The notes: generated by a model from the letters alone, not told the origin. A DNA stretch of 64,000 nt from Eublepharis macularius (GCF_028583425.1 NC_072796.1:128809464-128873463); one strand, 5' to 3'. Numbered from the stretch's first letter, positions 33,001 through 43,839 are shown. Made by a program: numbers and translations.

Positions 33001-33547
33001 GCAGTTACTTCCATTTCAAGTACACACACCACTGTACATGCTTCTTATTGTGGTGTTTGTGTATGTATATATATATGTGTGTGCTTTCAAGTATTACAGT
33101 AACAGCTCTGGAGAGTTATTCAAGGCTAAGATTTTTCAAAAACAGCACTCTCGCAATTGCCATATGACAACTGGAATACATGCACTCAATTTACCTCTAC
33201 CTATTCATTTTCTTTCACCAATAATTCTATTTTAAGATGGCACTGGCTTCCAATCTGTTAACAGCACTCTCAAAGAAGTGTCACTGGTGAGCACTGTTCA
33301 CTGGAGCCAAAAAAGCAGATTTGCCACAGAAAGAGGCACACTCCAGAGGGATAGCAATGTGCCGATAGCATATAATGGAAACAGTAATCCTATGGCTTAC
33401 TGAGAGAAAACACACACAAAAAAACCTTGTGCAATATACATATATATAGTTTTAGATATATATAAAGCTCTCACTTTCAAAATCAAGGAAAAAGTTTGGT
33501 CCCTGCTCAAGGTCTGTGCATGTCAAAACTTTAAGAAGGTTTCCCAT
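24035..33547 (-). CDS. CYRIB: CYRIB (FAM49B), CYFIP-related RAC1 interactor B, complete spliced CDS
   Basis: The ten coding exons are 33547-33475, 32967-32846, 31608-31503, 30828-30692, 29470-29393, 29277-29161, 28186-28107, 26294-26168, 25593-25523 and 24098-24035. They sum to 975 bp, that is 324 codons plus TAA, the length of the vertebrate family, and every intron has GT and AG ends. The product matches vertebrate FAM49B almost residue for residue as I recall it; the clear differences from human are in exon 3 (SDER where human has ADEK). Seen in the sequence: an MGNLLKV start giving Gly2, the known N-myristoylation site of CYRI proteins, and Arg160-Arg161 in YYRRTLSR, the pair known to bind active RAC1. 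Family knowledge: CYRI-B is a DUF1394 protein that binds GTP-RAC1 at the plasma membrane and competes with CYFIP in the WAVE/SCAR complex, limiting Arp2/3-driven lamellipodia. The gene stands alone here. There is no frameshift or stop, so it looks intact and under strong constraint. Confidence 0.97.
25523..25593 (-). CDS. CYRIB: CYRIB coding exon 9, residues 281-304
   Basis: Acceptor tttccag then ATGAAAGGTTGC; encodes [20 protein letters not shown] and NAL plus two bases of Arg304, then donor gtactt. 71 bp, phase 2. Confidence 0.96.
26168..26294 (-). CDS. CYRIB: CYRIB coding exon 8, residues 238-280
   Basis: Acceptor cttgtag then GGAATACAG completes Pro238 and encodes [20 protein letters not shown] through [15 protein letters not shown], then donor gtaagt. 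127 bp. This is the most recognisable block of the family. Confidence 0.97.
27993..28042 (-). other. Perfect 18-bp hairpin in CYRIB intron 7
   Basis: ttttatataaggcttgaa and its exact reverse complement, separated by 14 nt. It lies 65 bp downstream of the exon 7 donor on the gene strand. No repeat family recognised. Confidence 0.6.
28107..28186 (-). CDS. CYRIB: CYRIB coding exon 7, residues 212-238
   Basis: Acceptor gtttacag then AATAAAAATTTACCC; encodes [20 protein letters not shown] and RVMLETP (last codon split), then consensus donor gtaagt. 80 bp, phase 2. Confidence 0.96.
29161..29277 (-). CDS. CYRIB: CYRIB coding exon 6, residues 173-211
   Basis: Acceptor ttggtag then GCAGAAGGGG; encodes [20 protein letters not shown] and on to ATTKFVSE, then donor gtaaat. 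117 bp, phase 0 on both sides. The intron before it is only 115 bp, by far the shortest of the gene. Confidence 0.97.
29393..29470 (-). CDS. CYRIB: CYRIB coding exon 5, residues 147-172, with the RAC1-binding Arg160-Arg161
   Basis: Acceptor cttccag then ATGACAAATCCC; the exon encodes [20 protein letters not shown] and INNVP, then donor gtaggt. Counting from Met1, the two arginines of YYRR are 160 and 161, the residues known from CYRI-B work to be required for RAC1 binding. The donor choice (CCA, then gtaggt) is set by frame: the alternative gtaacc 4 nt downstream would shift the reading frame. Confidence 0.96.
30465..30668 (+). mobile_element. Diverged L2/CR1-like LINE 3' tail in CYRIB intron 4
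   Basis: Motifs ttgcctcgagtctcagtgag and gtcaagtaaataagc match the family tail; the body is A/T-rich and worn. Confidence 0.6.
30692..30828 (-). CDS. CYRIB: CYRIB coding exon 4, residues 101-146
   Basis: Acceptor catgtag is followed by AAGCTGCATTACG, completing Glu101 with the last base of exon 3. It encodes [20 protein letters not shown] through LRFDELK, then the consensus donor gtaagt. 137 bp, phase 0 at the 3' end. A LINE tail ends only about 25 bp downstream of the donor. Confidence 0.97.
30980..31262 (-). mobile_element. Penelope-like terminus, family 2, tandem units in CYRIB intron 3
   Basis: Units at 30,992-31,076 (85 bp), 31,077-31,152 (76 bp) and 31,153 onward, each starting agtccagtag or agtccagtgg. 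The minus strand reads CTGAAGA, gtgag-loop-ctcat, GAAA in unit 1; unit 2 lacks the 9 bp that include GAAA. Ends with the family stretch actaacacggctacccatct. Confidence 0.75.
31503..31608 (-). CDS. CYRIB: CYRIB coding exon 3, residues 66-100
   Basis: Acceptor ttgcag is followed by GCAATACAG (AIQHP) and the exon ends TTAG before donor gtatgt. It encodes [15 protein letters not shown] up to YEFSQRL. It holds the only substitutions I can identify against the human protein (Ser and Arg in SDER, both conservative). 106 bp, phase 1 at the 3' end. Confidence 0.96.
31930..32008 (-). repeat. Short fragment of tRNA-derived SINE
   Basis: ggattcagaccactggtcca and ggttgaacctggaac match the family at 4,053-4,260 with the middle missing. 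Confidence 0.5.
32315..32517 (+). repeat. tRNA-derived SINE (type with accttgggccagtcac)
   Basis: B-box region tgggatccaatctcc, then gtgaccttgggcccatg, cctgcctcacagggttgttg and a tail ending (taaa)n. It lies in CYRIB intron 2. Confidence 0.8.
32846..32967 (-). CDS. CYRIB: CYRIB coding exon 2, residues 25-65
   Basis: Acceptor tttag precedes ATGCTCAG; together with the last base of exon 1 it restores Asn25-Ala-Gln. It encodes [20 protein letters not shown] and on to GAGHEIRE, then donor gtaaag. Length 122 bp; the 3' boundary is phase 0. This is the first helical part of the DUF1394 fold, by family knowledge. Confidence 0.96.
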
Positions 33548-33557
33548 GTTAAGACAC
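33475..33557 (-). CDS. CYRIB: CYRIB coding exon 1 (ATG exon), 10 nt of 5' UTR plus codons 1-24
   Basis: The acceptor ccacag at 33563-33558 is followed by 10 nt of leader and ATG at 33547-33545. The exon encodes [10 protein letters not shown] up to LDFE and one base of the next codon, then donor gtgaga. Gly2 is the expected myristoylation site. The start is fixed by match to the family and by the upstream in-frame TAA in the leader (gtgtcTTAACATG is short, so the evidence is mainly homology). The next intron is 507 bp, phase 1. Confidence 0.96.
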
Positions 33558-34439
33558 CTGTGGAAAAAAGGAGAGAAGACTGTTTAAGGGGTCACAAGTA
33601 GGAGAAAGTACAGCAAGAGCTCTCTGGACAGTTTCAGGTACGAGTGCTAAGTGCCTTGGAATTGAAGTACTATTTCCAGCCTCTCCCAAGTGAAAAATGG
33701 TTCTCCCATAGAACAGAACTTGCTTCACAAAGCGGCCAAGAAAGCTATGCACTGTAAACTTCTCCAACCATGCTCATAAGGCATTCATTTCTCCAACAGT
33801 TTCCCGTAGTGCTCACTGCTCACCAAAGTAGTATTTCAAAATTTTTGTTCTGAGGCAGAGAGGTTTATTCTTGAACCCTTCTTGATTTAACTTCAGAAGA
33901 TTTATTGTTGGGAACCAAGTTAGTTAGTCTTTCCCTACTCCACTTTAATGGATCCAAAACTCACAGGTCTGTAAAAACATCGTCATGTATCCACCATACT
34001 TAGAAAATGACACAGACACACATCCCTGAAGTAGCTTCTGCACCAACAGCTGGATTCTGTGGCACATGATAAACACGAGTGACATGAAAAACTTCTGCTC
34101 ATTCATACAATATAACAAAAAAGGCTTCCCCTGGAAATAACTAGCAGCTATAGAGCGGAATCCCGCCCGGGAGACAACAATAAATGCTGATAGTCAAAAA
34201 ACTAACCTGTATATATCATATGTAATATTATAAATAATTGTTAACATAGCATAAGCTACAATCTGTTAATTACAAAAATAGAAACTCCTAACATTCAAGT
34301 GACCATCGTCGTTCATTCATGTACATACACTTAACATGTGAGTCCCATACCAGAGACCCCAACGGGTGTAAAGACGATGTTAACAGATAAGTCTGTGAAT
34401 GTCCATTAATCATAAATTGTATCTTCTTTGTTCATACAA

Positions 34440-35290
34440 TATGGCGGCAGCTTCCACCACAAGGGCCTAATTCTCACTGAGGTGGCAATCCTCTGTCTGG
34501 GCCTACACCACGGCATACTGTTGATGGGGCCCCCGTGATTGAACGCTCCATCATACAAAGCAAAAACCCCCTCCACATAGAAAATTAAAAATTAGGAGAA
34601 AGTTTTCCATCCCGGCCTTCTCTCTGATACGCTGGCATCTTATGTGTATCAAACCTTTTGTATTTGGCCTTGGAAGCCCCATCTCCATGCGAAGTGACAA
34701 AACTCAGACACAGCTTTGCTACTTCAGTGAGGACCAGGCCTACCTCACCCAGAGGGATTCTCCAACAATGTCTAAGTGAACTTCCCTAAAGGGAACAAAA
34801 ATACTTTTGGTCCTCCCTACAACTTCCTCACTACACGACTGACAGATGTTGAGCTTTTCCTTCTCACTCTTCACTGAAGACTCAGAAGCATGCAAACCCA
34901 AAGACTTTAAGATCTCCGTGATACAGACCCTCACAGAAGGGGGATGCGGGGGAACAACCTTGAAAAACAAGAGCCCGCCTTCGTCACATGAAAGTCTGAA
35001 AGGAGCTCGGACCCATGACCAAGAAGGCTTTCTGCGTTGCCACCCATCTAGCCATAGGTGGCAAAGCAGGGCCTTTGAAGATGACTGGTTAGGAAGGTTC
35101 ATATGTGAGCAGGTGGTCCTTCAGGTAGGCTGCCCCAACCCATATATAGCTTTAAAGGTCAATAACAGCACCCTGAATTAGGTCCAGAAGCACATCGGGA
35201 GCCACTGTAGATGGAACAAGATTGGCGTGATATGGTCCTTACAACCCAGTCCAGTCAGCATTCTGGCCACAGCATTAAATTAAACTGATT
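34440..35290 (-). mobile_element. L2/CR1-like LINE, ORF2 end, decayed
   Basis: Minus-strand translation near 35,280-35,130 reads NAVARMLTGLGCKDHITPIL, then LQWLPMCF, a stop, and FRVLLLTFKAIYG; further left are pieces of the following region. Several stops and shifts are present. Confidence 0.75.
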
Positions 35291-38059
35291 AAATGGGCGA
35301 ATTTAGGAATTTGCTTTCTAGGTCAGTTTCCTGCCCGATAGCTATTTTTAGAGGTAAAATTAAAAGCTTAATGGATTTTTGGTAAATATAATGCAATCAA
35401 TCTATGTAGATTTAATAGCGGGGGAAGATGAGCCCCACCGCCATCTTTTATTCCACCCGTTTCTTTTCACACTGCTGGAAGACTTTAGTAGCGACTTAAC
35501 ATCCTTGTGATTTGATACGGCATTTGATTCTGAATGGAATTATGGATCTTGGCATTTTATTGACTGGATTTTAGTAAATCCAGATTTTGTCGTATAATTT
35601 ACTTGCTGTAAACTGTCCTGAAGACCAACGTGATTGCTAAGGCAAAGCATAACAAAAATACGCAAATATGAAAATCCACACTTAATGTTACAAATAAAAG
35701 GACAAATTCTAACTTGTAATTCATAGAATTTAAATGTACAGATGTCATAAAAGAGGGAAAGTGGCTTACAACTAACAATAAACCTCTTGGCATATTGTAT
35801 TATAAATGAATCATTTTAAAGTGTTGAGATGGCTGCTCACAAAGCTACAGCAACTGTGTTATATTTTTTAAAATGTGAATTTGGGATTTGGGTTTTTTAC
35901 ACATTTGAGGGTCTTTGCTGCTTGCTTTTTTAAAGAAGTCATAAATACATTGCACTTTGTACTCGACAACAAAATTGTAAAGAGCATGCCAAATGCATAA
36001 AGAGAACATACTGAAACCCCACTATACAATTAACCAAAACAAACTGATGGCACCAGAGGGAAGTCGGAGACTGAACAGATAAAAACATGCATGTCTGTTT
36101 CTAATTGGATGGAATAGCTCTCTTTATAATTATTCACCTATAAGGGGTAAAAGATATTTTGATGTCACATACACCAACTAAAAACATTTCCCTAGACAGG
36201 TGTTAAGAAACATTTTTGAAGAACAGGTTTTTTTTTCGTAATATAAAAAGAAGGGTGGCTTTTTCCCCTCTGTATGCGGAAAATAAACACCTACTTTAAT
36301 AATTTACCTGTGCCTATTTCTATGTGCTTCCTTTCATGCAGATGTTCTTTGATACAGGAACTGAAGGCTGAATGGCTACAATCATGTGCGGATACACTGC
36401 TAGTCCTACCCACTTACTCTACTAGGGATCCCTTCTGGCACCTGAAAAAAATTTAAATGCCTTTTGCCAACTTCAGTTTTGAATTTCTGTGTTCTAAGGA
36501 TTCCAGACTGTCCTTGCTTAGCATCTCAGAATTCCCTCCCAGCATTTTCTAAAGTATCAGCGAACAGGGCTCTTGGGCTGAGTGGAACAGGTTGTGGGAA
36601 AACAGAACAGCTAGCTGAGAAACACGGTTTCAAACTTGACCTACTTTCAGAGAGTAAGACATACGGAACGCCACATTTCATTACAATGACCTGGCCCGTT
36701 ATAGCCTCGTGGGGTCTTCTGATGCTGAAGCCATGTCAAAACCAGACAGGCGGAAAGCCGAGACATATTTTCAAAACAAGATTTGCACGCATGCCCTTCA
36801 TGCTGGAAACAGCCCTGACACATTTGGGGGGCGGGGTGGGCTCAATCCAGAGAAAATGCAACAGAGATACACAATGTAAAACCAACTACAAGAAATAGTT
36901 TCCCGAGGGGGGAAGAGTACATTAATAGCTATTTTGTTCCCAACTAGCAAACAAGAGACTTGATCCAGTAAGCCACGACCCCCCCTCCCCCATTTCAATA
37001 TTTATAGAAGAAGAGCAGATAAAGAATTCCTCACAGCCTGAAATGGGTGAAGTGGAAAATGATTGTGCTTTTTCATTTGGGGAAACTACAAAGAGGAACA
37101 AGGAGACACATGCAGGCAGAATGTTAATTTTAACAATAACCCTAAAGGTAATGCTTCTAAAATATTTCTTACTCCTTCTTAACTGAAGGAACTGAACTTC
37201 AAAAAGGCATAATAACGTATTCTTTCTCCATCTTCTCTTATTCTCCTAATAAGCAAAATATTCAGCAAAAGGCCACTACAGCCAAAGACTTATGGAGCTG
37301 GAGGGACAGCTAATACTTTTAAAGTAGGAAACGCCCCCAAAGTTCCAAAGGAGCCCTAAACATGGGGAAAGCAGCGTGTCTGCAGGTGGTTCCCCCAGAT
37401 ATATACAAAAATGCATCTAGCTAGTTCAAGTGGAGCCCAAATGCAAGGTACACAGACCTTATTGCCAGCCAGAATAATTATGAAGCAAACAACTGTTTTT
37501 CCGACAGGGAAAAAAAATTAAATTTGCTTTTGTTTTGTATTGTTTAAAAACAAACAAAACATGGGAACTACCACTGTTCCCTAACTAAAGCATGCAAAGT
37601 TCATGTGTGCAAGTCTGCTTGATTGTGTAACTGGTGGAACGAGAACGTTTTTAGCACAAAACTCCAATCCTGCAGGCTGCACAACAAGGGAAAAGCACAG
37701 TCCACAAATATTCGACAGACAACACAATCTGAATGTAGAAATGACGGGGACTAACTATCAAGCAGGGATGAGGAAGAGGAATTAACAAAAGGACTTGGCG
37801 ATACTCTCTCTTTAGCAGGCTGAATATTTTTATCTTCCCGGAGTACAACTGGGAACTGCGGGCAAAGAGATTCTTAACATTGATAAGATTAGTCAGGAGA
37901 TGAGACCCTTGGTAACAGATGACAACGCAAACTCAGCAGCCAATTGGATCATGATACGCTTTCTTTAGATACCAAAACGTATGGCTTTCTGAAAGCAATG
38001 CCAGCAAAGCAGATTTGCAAGGCTTAGCAACTGATGCTCCTCCTATCTTAGCAACTTGT

Positions 38060-38270
38060 GTGTGTGTGATGTGGTGTTAAGTCACAGCTGACTTACGGCA
38101 ACCCACAGGGTCTTCCAGGCACAACACAAACAGAGTTGGTGGTTTGCCCTTGCTTGCCTCGGCGAAGCAACCCTGGACTTCTTTGGTGATCTCCCATCCC
38201 AGGGCCAACCCTGCTTAGATTCCGAGATCTGATGCGATCAGGCTAGCCTGAGCCACGCAGGTCAGGATGA
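38060..38270 (-). repeat. 5S-rRNA-derived SINE (Sauria type)
   Basis: Minus-strand: aagtcacagctgacttacgg tail, then gatctcccatcccaggg and ttccgagatctgatgcgatc. Confidence 0.9.
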
Positions 38271-38610
38271 TTTACATGTTAGGGGAAATAAATAATTTGA
38301 AAAGCAGGAGGCTGAATTCTTCGCTGCATCTCATTCCATAAAGAGAAAAACAAACAGAATGGAAACATCTTCCAGCACGTGTTGGAACAACCGCTCTATG
38401 CTCACATTGTTGGAAGGTGCTGACTGGTTCACTGGTGGTGAACTCTACTGTTGAGCTAATGCCTGCAAAATAGTTAAATGGCAGCAGGTATGATTAGGAG
38501 GGGTCAACTATTGGGACAAGTATGCCCTGTCAAAGTTGAAATAAGAGAAAATACAACATCAAAGTTTGTTAACAGTTTGAATGCGACTTTTTGGTAAACG
38601 CTACACTTAT

Positions 38611-38931
38611 TGTATTGTCGAAGGCTTTCACAGCCGGAGAACGATGGTTGTTGTGGGTTTTCCGGGCTGTATTGCCGTGGTCTTGGCATTGTGGCTGGCA
38701 TCTTCAGAGGTGTAGCACCAAAAGACAGAGATCTCTCAGTGTCACTGGCCCAGATTTGTGAATTGTATGTTCCGGTGGATGTTGTTGAGATGATTCCACA
38801 CTGTGACACTGAGAGATCTCTGTCTTTTGGTGCTACACCTCTGAAGATGCCAGCCACAGCTGCTGGCGAAACGTCAGGAACTACAATGCCAAGACCACGG
38901 CAATACAGCCCGGAAAACCCACAACAACCAT
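38611..38931. mobile_element. Penelope-like terminus, family 1, inverted pair in the CYRIB 5' intron
   Basis: Minus-strand arm (38,611-38,755; it lacks the hammerhead-like segment) and plus-strand arm (38,800-38,931) around a short centre. The plus arm has CTGAAGA, gccagc/gctggc, GAAA, ACGT. Flanked by the perfect 12-bp duplication cgctacacttat (38,599-38,610 and 38,932-38,943). Confidence 0.85.
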
Positions 38932-39027
38932 CGCTACACTTATCGACTGAGGTTTTTAACTGTGATTTTGGACTTCCAATTGGGATGAGCATATGGTGAT
39001 TAAAGAAAGTCTAATAATTTTGGTGCT

Positions 39028-39225
39028 CTGGGCTGAATGGCCCAGGCTACCCTGATCTCATTAGATCTCAGAAGCTAATCAGGGTTTGCCCTGATTAGTA
39101 CTTGGATGTCCATGGTTGCTACGCAAAAGCAGGCAATGGCAAACCACCTCTGAACGTCTTTTGCCTTGAAAACCCAACTGGGACACCATAAGCTGGCTGC
39201 AACTTGACAGCACTTTTCACCACAA
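39028..39225 (+). repeat. 5S-rRNA-derived SINE (Sauria type)
   Basis: gatctcattagatctcagaa, ttagtacttggatg, and tail aagctggctgcaacttgaca. Confidence 0.9.
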
Positions 39226-39649
39226 TAATCGTGATGAATAAACTGGCTTCTCGCTTTGGCTCAAGTTTATTCAGCCTTGGAGAGGGACAGCAGAACGCAG
39301 GTCCTGACTATCTCATAACTAGGTCCTCTGGCTCTCCCCTGCCGGAGCCTATGGATCTGTTCTTCTAGCAGTGGCACTTTCTACTTGTCCAAGGAATTGT
39401 CCCATTACAAGAGGCTCCTCATACCGGCAGAAAGTGCCACAGCCAGCAGAATAGACCTGTGGGATCCAACTCGTAATTCGTGTCCACTTCACGTCACAAA
39501 CTCCTGTTGCTTGTGCTATCCAAGCTGTGGGCTGCCAGCTATGATTTATACAGTGTAATCCCAATATCTGAAGTGCTTCATGCACATTTACAGTGCAATC
39601 CTAGGCAGAGTTACACCAATCTAAGGTCCCTGAAATCAAAAGGATTAGA

Positions 39650-40012
39650 TAGGAGTGACTCTGTGAAGGATTATACAGTCAATAATCCTTTCAAACAGCC
39701 CTCAAAGAGAATATTCCGCAGAGCCTGTAAAACGGAGATGTTCCGCCAGGCCTTCGGCTGACTGTCAGCATGTGACCCCCTTCTTCCATCAAAGACCACC
39801 ACTTTTTCTGGGGCTGCCCTCGGCCATCTGCTATGCCCATATACAGACTCCCAAATATTTATTTAAATAGCCTGCATCTGGACTATTTTAATGACTTTTA
39901 AAGATTATTACTGATGTTGTGGTTTTGATTGATTCACTGTTTTTTATGAAGGTTGTTAGCTGCTCGGAGCCCATTTGTGGGGAGGGCAGGGTATAAATCA
40001 AATAAATAAATA
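39650..40012 (+). mobile_element. LINE 3' end (L2-like), last codons of ORF2 and 3' UTR
   Basis: The frame ends FRRACKTEMFRQAFG and stop, a typical LINE ORF2 end. The 3' UTR ends tgtggggagggcagggtata followed by (aata)n. Confidence 0.75.
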
Positions 40013-41677
40013 ATATTGACTCCTTTATGGCCACCCAGTGGGTTCCTGGCCAAGGTAAGATTTGAACCAGGGATATCTCAGCTCACATACTCTGCTAACT
40101 GGTAGGTATGCTTGTAAATATTGCGCATTGCAAACAATAAGAAACGGGGGAAACACGCCTAAGTAGCGCATGCAGAGACAACTTGGTTTGGAGGCTGAGT
40201 AATAGTCACCGATTTCCCTTTCCTGAATTCAGTGTAGTTGGAGACAACAGATCGAGGAAACAGGTTTTAGGAGATTAATGTATACATATGACTAAGACTG
40301 GAAGGAACCAAACTGCCATAAATATACAAGATCATGGCCTCGGGCGTCTGTTTTTTGACACCCCCCTCCTTTGTTTTAACATCCAGCCCAATAAAGAATG
40401 TTGGTAAAATCAAAATCTTGCAAATTGTTCTGTGTCGCTTTGTTTGGTCTTGATGAAAAGAAGGACACCGCTTTTGTTTTTGGATAGTTAAAGGAGTATC
40501 ACGGGCACTGAAAATATTCTTTTGGAGTAGATTTAACAATCCCTCCTCACCTCACAGTCTCTTTTCTACTGCTGACATCTAGTGGTGGATTTTTAACATG
40601 CCACCTTATATCGGTGGAAAGAACACAGATGCAGGTGAAGCCAAATTCTGTTAGCGTGTCCTCTCTGAAAAGTTGTCAGAAGCAACAACATGTTGGCGGT
40701 GACTGTTCCGTCAGAAGTTCATCTTGTTTTGCTCTGCAGTATTCACAACATGAAAAATAACTCAGAAGGGAGGAATGAGATTGCAAGTGTGTGGGGGGGG
40801 GGGCTCACTGAGGTGTAAATGAGGGTTTGCAGGATCAGTCGTACTTAAGTTTCATCACATACTCAGTTGAACATCAATTGCTCAGAGCAAAAAAAAATTA
40901 GTTTGTTGCAGCCACTGTCATATATTAAAACAGCAAGTTTAAATACTGTACCAATTAAAGCTAGACCACTATTGTGTGGAATGGCCATCTCTTTTTTTAA
41001 AAGAAAAGGAACAAGTAACACTTTCTTATGTAATATGTATCTCTAGTACTACTGAAGCCATGATTCAACAGGGAAATGTGTCGCAAAGCTCTCTCAGGCT
41101 AGTTTCTGGGTACCATCTAGAAGAAACTATTTTATTTGTTAAAAATGTAAGCAGGGCATAGATTTGTCTAGAAACTAATACAACAGAGGAGACACTCCGG
41201 CACATCTAGCCACATCCATTCTGCTCAATTGAGAGTGTCGCCTTTCACCAGAGCCAGGCTTCACACTTAGCTGAGCCAAGAGGTGGAAAAGAAAACCTGA
41301 TCAGAACACACAAGCAAACACTCTCGAATTCATCAACAACTGAACCCACCTGCTGACTATGCCTTTAAAAGGAGGGAGAAAAAGAACGTCAGCATTACAA
41401 GTAGTCCGCAGAAACACTACAACAACAAGCATAAGGGAGGGAGTCCCACGCCTGCTACCTAAATAAAGACCGTCCCCCCTGCCAAAAATACAGGTTTCAT
41501 AAGCAAGCCTTAAGAAAAGCAGGACCTATTTACAGTAAGCTTGATAAAAGAATCATTGCTAAAAAACAGGCTCCCATGCTAGAAACAAGCAATCTCTCTT
41601 TATTCAACTGGCTGCTGTTTTGACACATGCTAAAAAACCTAGGAGCCCGAGGCTGCTTTCCTTTAGCCTCTTCTCAT

Positions 41678-41799
41678 GTTGCCACGGCAATGATTAGAAA
41701 CTGGGACCGCACAGTAGCGCCAGTTGCAAAGGTCCCGTCCCCCCCATCCAATCACTGCCTGGCCAGGGGAGAGGGCACCAATCAGGTGGGAAGGATTGG
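41678..41799. promoter_or_regulatory. X-box-like palindrome plus three CCAAT boxes inside the CYRIB 5' intron
   Basis: GTTGCCACGGCAAT at 41,678-41,691 is a near-perfect RFX-type X-box palindrome. It is followed by CCAAT at 41,748-41,752 and 41,778-41,782, and by inverted CCAAT (ATTGG) at 41,795-41,799, within a locally GC-rich stretch with no repeat I recognise. The spacing of an X-box and CCAAT boxes is typical of promoters bound by RFX and NF-Y. It could be an alternative internal promoter; no first exon with a good donor is evident, so this is inference. Confidence 0.35.
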
Positions 41800-42471
41800 C
41801 ACAATTAGCCCTCCCCAGGCTTCCTCCAAAGGTTAGATGGAAGCAGTTCTCTGAGCGCTCTGATAACGTCTGAACGGGTGGCTTAGGAATACTATATCAT
41901 GCTGCTTAGGGACCAATTCTGAATAACTGTCACTGGAGCAGGGTCAGTTAAGGGTCAAAGCTAACAATCGAATTGGCATGTTAAAAATGTGCCTTCTGTA
42001 GAGCTACATATGCTGAAGAGGAAAGCATGACTACAATGCGCACACCTCCTCCATGTTTGCCTTGACACTGTTAAACCCACCTTTGGGGCTGATGTGGCAA
42101 CCGGGAACTGAGCTGCAAGCTGGTCTTGTGGCACAGCAATCACACGAATACTTCAGCACATGCTGAACCCTAAAGGTTACGTTCAGTTTCTCAGCATCCC
42201 ATCTTGAACTGATTCTAAGAGCTGGAACCGATTCCAAAGATCATTTTTTATAAGCGGAAGAGGAACTTCTACCCCCCCCCCCACAGGTCCCCTCATGGCC
42301 CACCACACTACTCTCAAAGGCACCCTATCCCCTGGGAGCCCCATGAGTGACATCAGGAAGGGGGAGGAGGGACATTTTGGTGAACGCAAGAGCATTACTT
42401 CGGAGGAACACAACCTTACATATATTATGTTTTTTTCAAAAATCACCTGTAATACGTTCCAACACAAACAC

Positions 42472-43455
42472 TGTTACGACCCTTTTCTTTCTCTTGGGTA
42501 GGTTTGGTCTTTAAGCCTTTTATTCTTGCCCCTCTTGGTAGATTGCTGCCACCAGGAATTAAATTCCAGAATAACTTAAATTTCTCCTTTTAGTAACGTG
42601 CCCAAGGGTCAGGCTTTTCATGGTACTATGTGGCCCTGAGGATAGGAATGGGATAAAGGAATGACTCTGGGATTTAAAAAAAAAAAAGTTTTGATTTTAT
42701 AAGAAGCATATAGGTTTCATATTATTTCTACAATTTGATGGTTTCCAAAGAGTAGTTCTTAATTCTTAAAGTTACTTTACTTAAACCTAGTCATACAGAT
42801 CTTCTCTCAGGCTTCACACACAGATTGCCTGCTTTTGATATTAATTTCTCTCTCAATTACAAGACCTTTTCTCAGGCGCGCACAAAGTTTGCCTGCTTTC
42901 TCCTGACTGAATGTTCTTTCATAAACACACAGTTCAGGCTACCACACAGGTTATATTTCTCTCAGACTACCTAAACAAGCTCAGGCTGCACACAGCTTGC
43001 CTGCTAAAACCAGAATCAATATTTTTTCTCAGAAATACTTAAACCATGCTAAGGCTGCACACAGCTTGCCTCTCTTGCCCTAACTAAATATTTTCTCTCC
43101 ACCCTCAGAGCCAAGCTACAAGTGACGCCTGACACAGGTTGGACACTTGTCAGCTTCCCTCAAGTTTTCATGGGAAATGTAGGCATCCTGGTCTTGCAGC
43201 TGTAATGGAGAGCCAAGCTGTAAAACCAGGACGCCTACATTTCCCATCAAAACTTGAGGGAAGCTGACAAGTGTCCAACCTGTGTCAGGCGTCACTTGTA
43301 GCTTGACTCTCAGTCTAAAACTGCATTCACTCCGCCCACACCCTGTCATCAGCCAATCATATCACTCCCTCATCCCTCTCTTTCACCCCCACTCTTCATC
43401 TATACCGCACCAAGCATTTAAAGACACATACAAGCATTTACTTAAAATCATTACA
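42472..43455 (-). mobile_element. Solo LTR, ERV-like family (fossil), copy B
   Basis: Inverse of copy A (13,545-14,321): on the plus strand it starts TGTTACGACC and ends AATCATTACA. Flanks aacac (42,467-42,471) and aacat (43,456-43,460) fit a 5-bp duplication. A 202-bp MITE at 43,108-43,309 is inserted in it; without this insert it is about 780 bp, like copy A. No internal viral region. Confidence 0.85.
43108..43309. mobile_element. 202-bp foldback MITE, TIR gagccaagctacaagtgacg, inside a solo LTR
   Basis: Same length and sequence family as 2,436-2,637. Flanked by TCA at 43,105-43,107 and 43,310-43,312. Confidence 0.9.
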
Positions 43456-43839
43456 AACATCTTGAACAATAATGTTTGCACATCATAAACATGTACTTAG
43501 CCATGCACACCACACAAGTAAGCAAGCCAGGGACCTAGGACTGGCTGTGCTCCCTGTCACATACAAACAGACATGACTCAGTGGCAAATTTCTGTCTACC
43601 ATCATGGTCAAATGACCCTTCGACAGTGGAATACTGAATGTGCAAACAGATTCCAGTTTGTGACCGTTAAGTTCTGAAGTGTTACTACCTCCATTCATTT
43701 CGTTAGGGCATGTGTCCTATTCCCCTTGATAGCCTCTCCTGAAATAAATGTCGATGGTGTCCAGAAACGACTTGAGAAAGACAAATGCAAATTATGGGTA
43801 CGAGGCACATTTCTACATAAAACAAAACCAGATTCTCAC

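Larger units (their letters stand above)
33558..43839 (-). other. Large 5'-UTR intron of CYRIB
   Basis: About 10.3 kb between the ATG exon and the next candidate leader exon. It holds an L2-like LINE remnant (34,440-35,290), 5S-SINEs (38,060-38,270 and 39,028-39,225), a PLE (38,611-38,931), another LINE end (39,650-40,012), a CCAAT/X-box-like cluster (41,678-41,799) and a solo LTR (42,472-43,455). 35,290-38,060 and 40,110-41,600 are A/T-rich and show no coding region or repeat I recognise. Confidence 0.6.

Noticed and set aside
36798-36998. Short frame near a G-rich stretch
   Set aside because: No resemblance to any family and no splice context.
38504-38999. 129-162 codon frames on both strands
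   Set aside because: They run through an inverted Penelope terminus; the same peptide recurs at other copies of the repeat.
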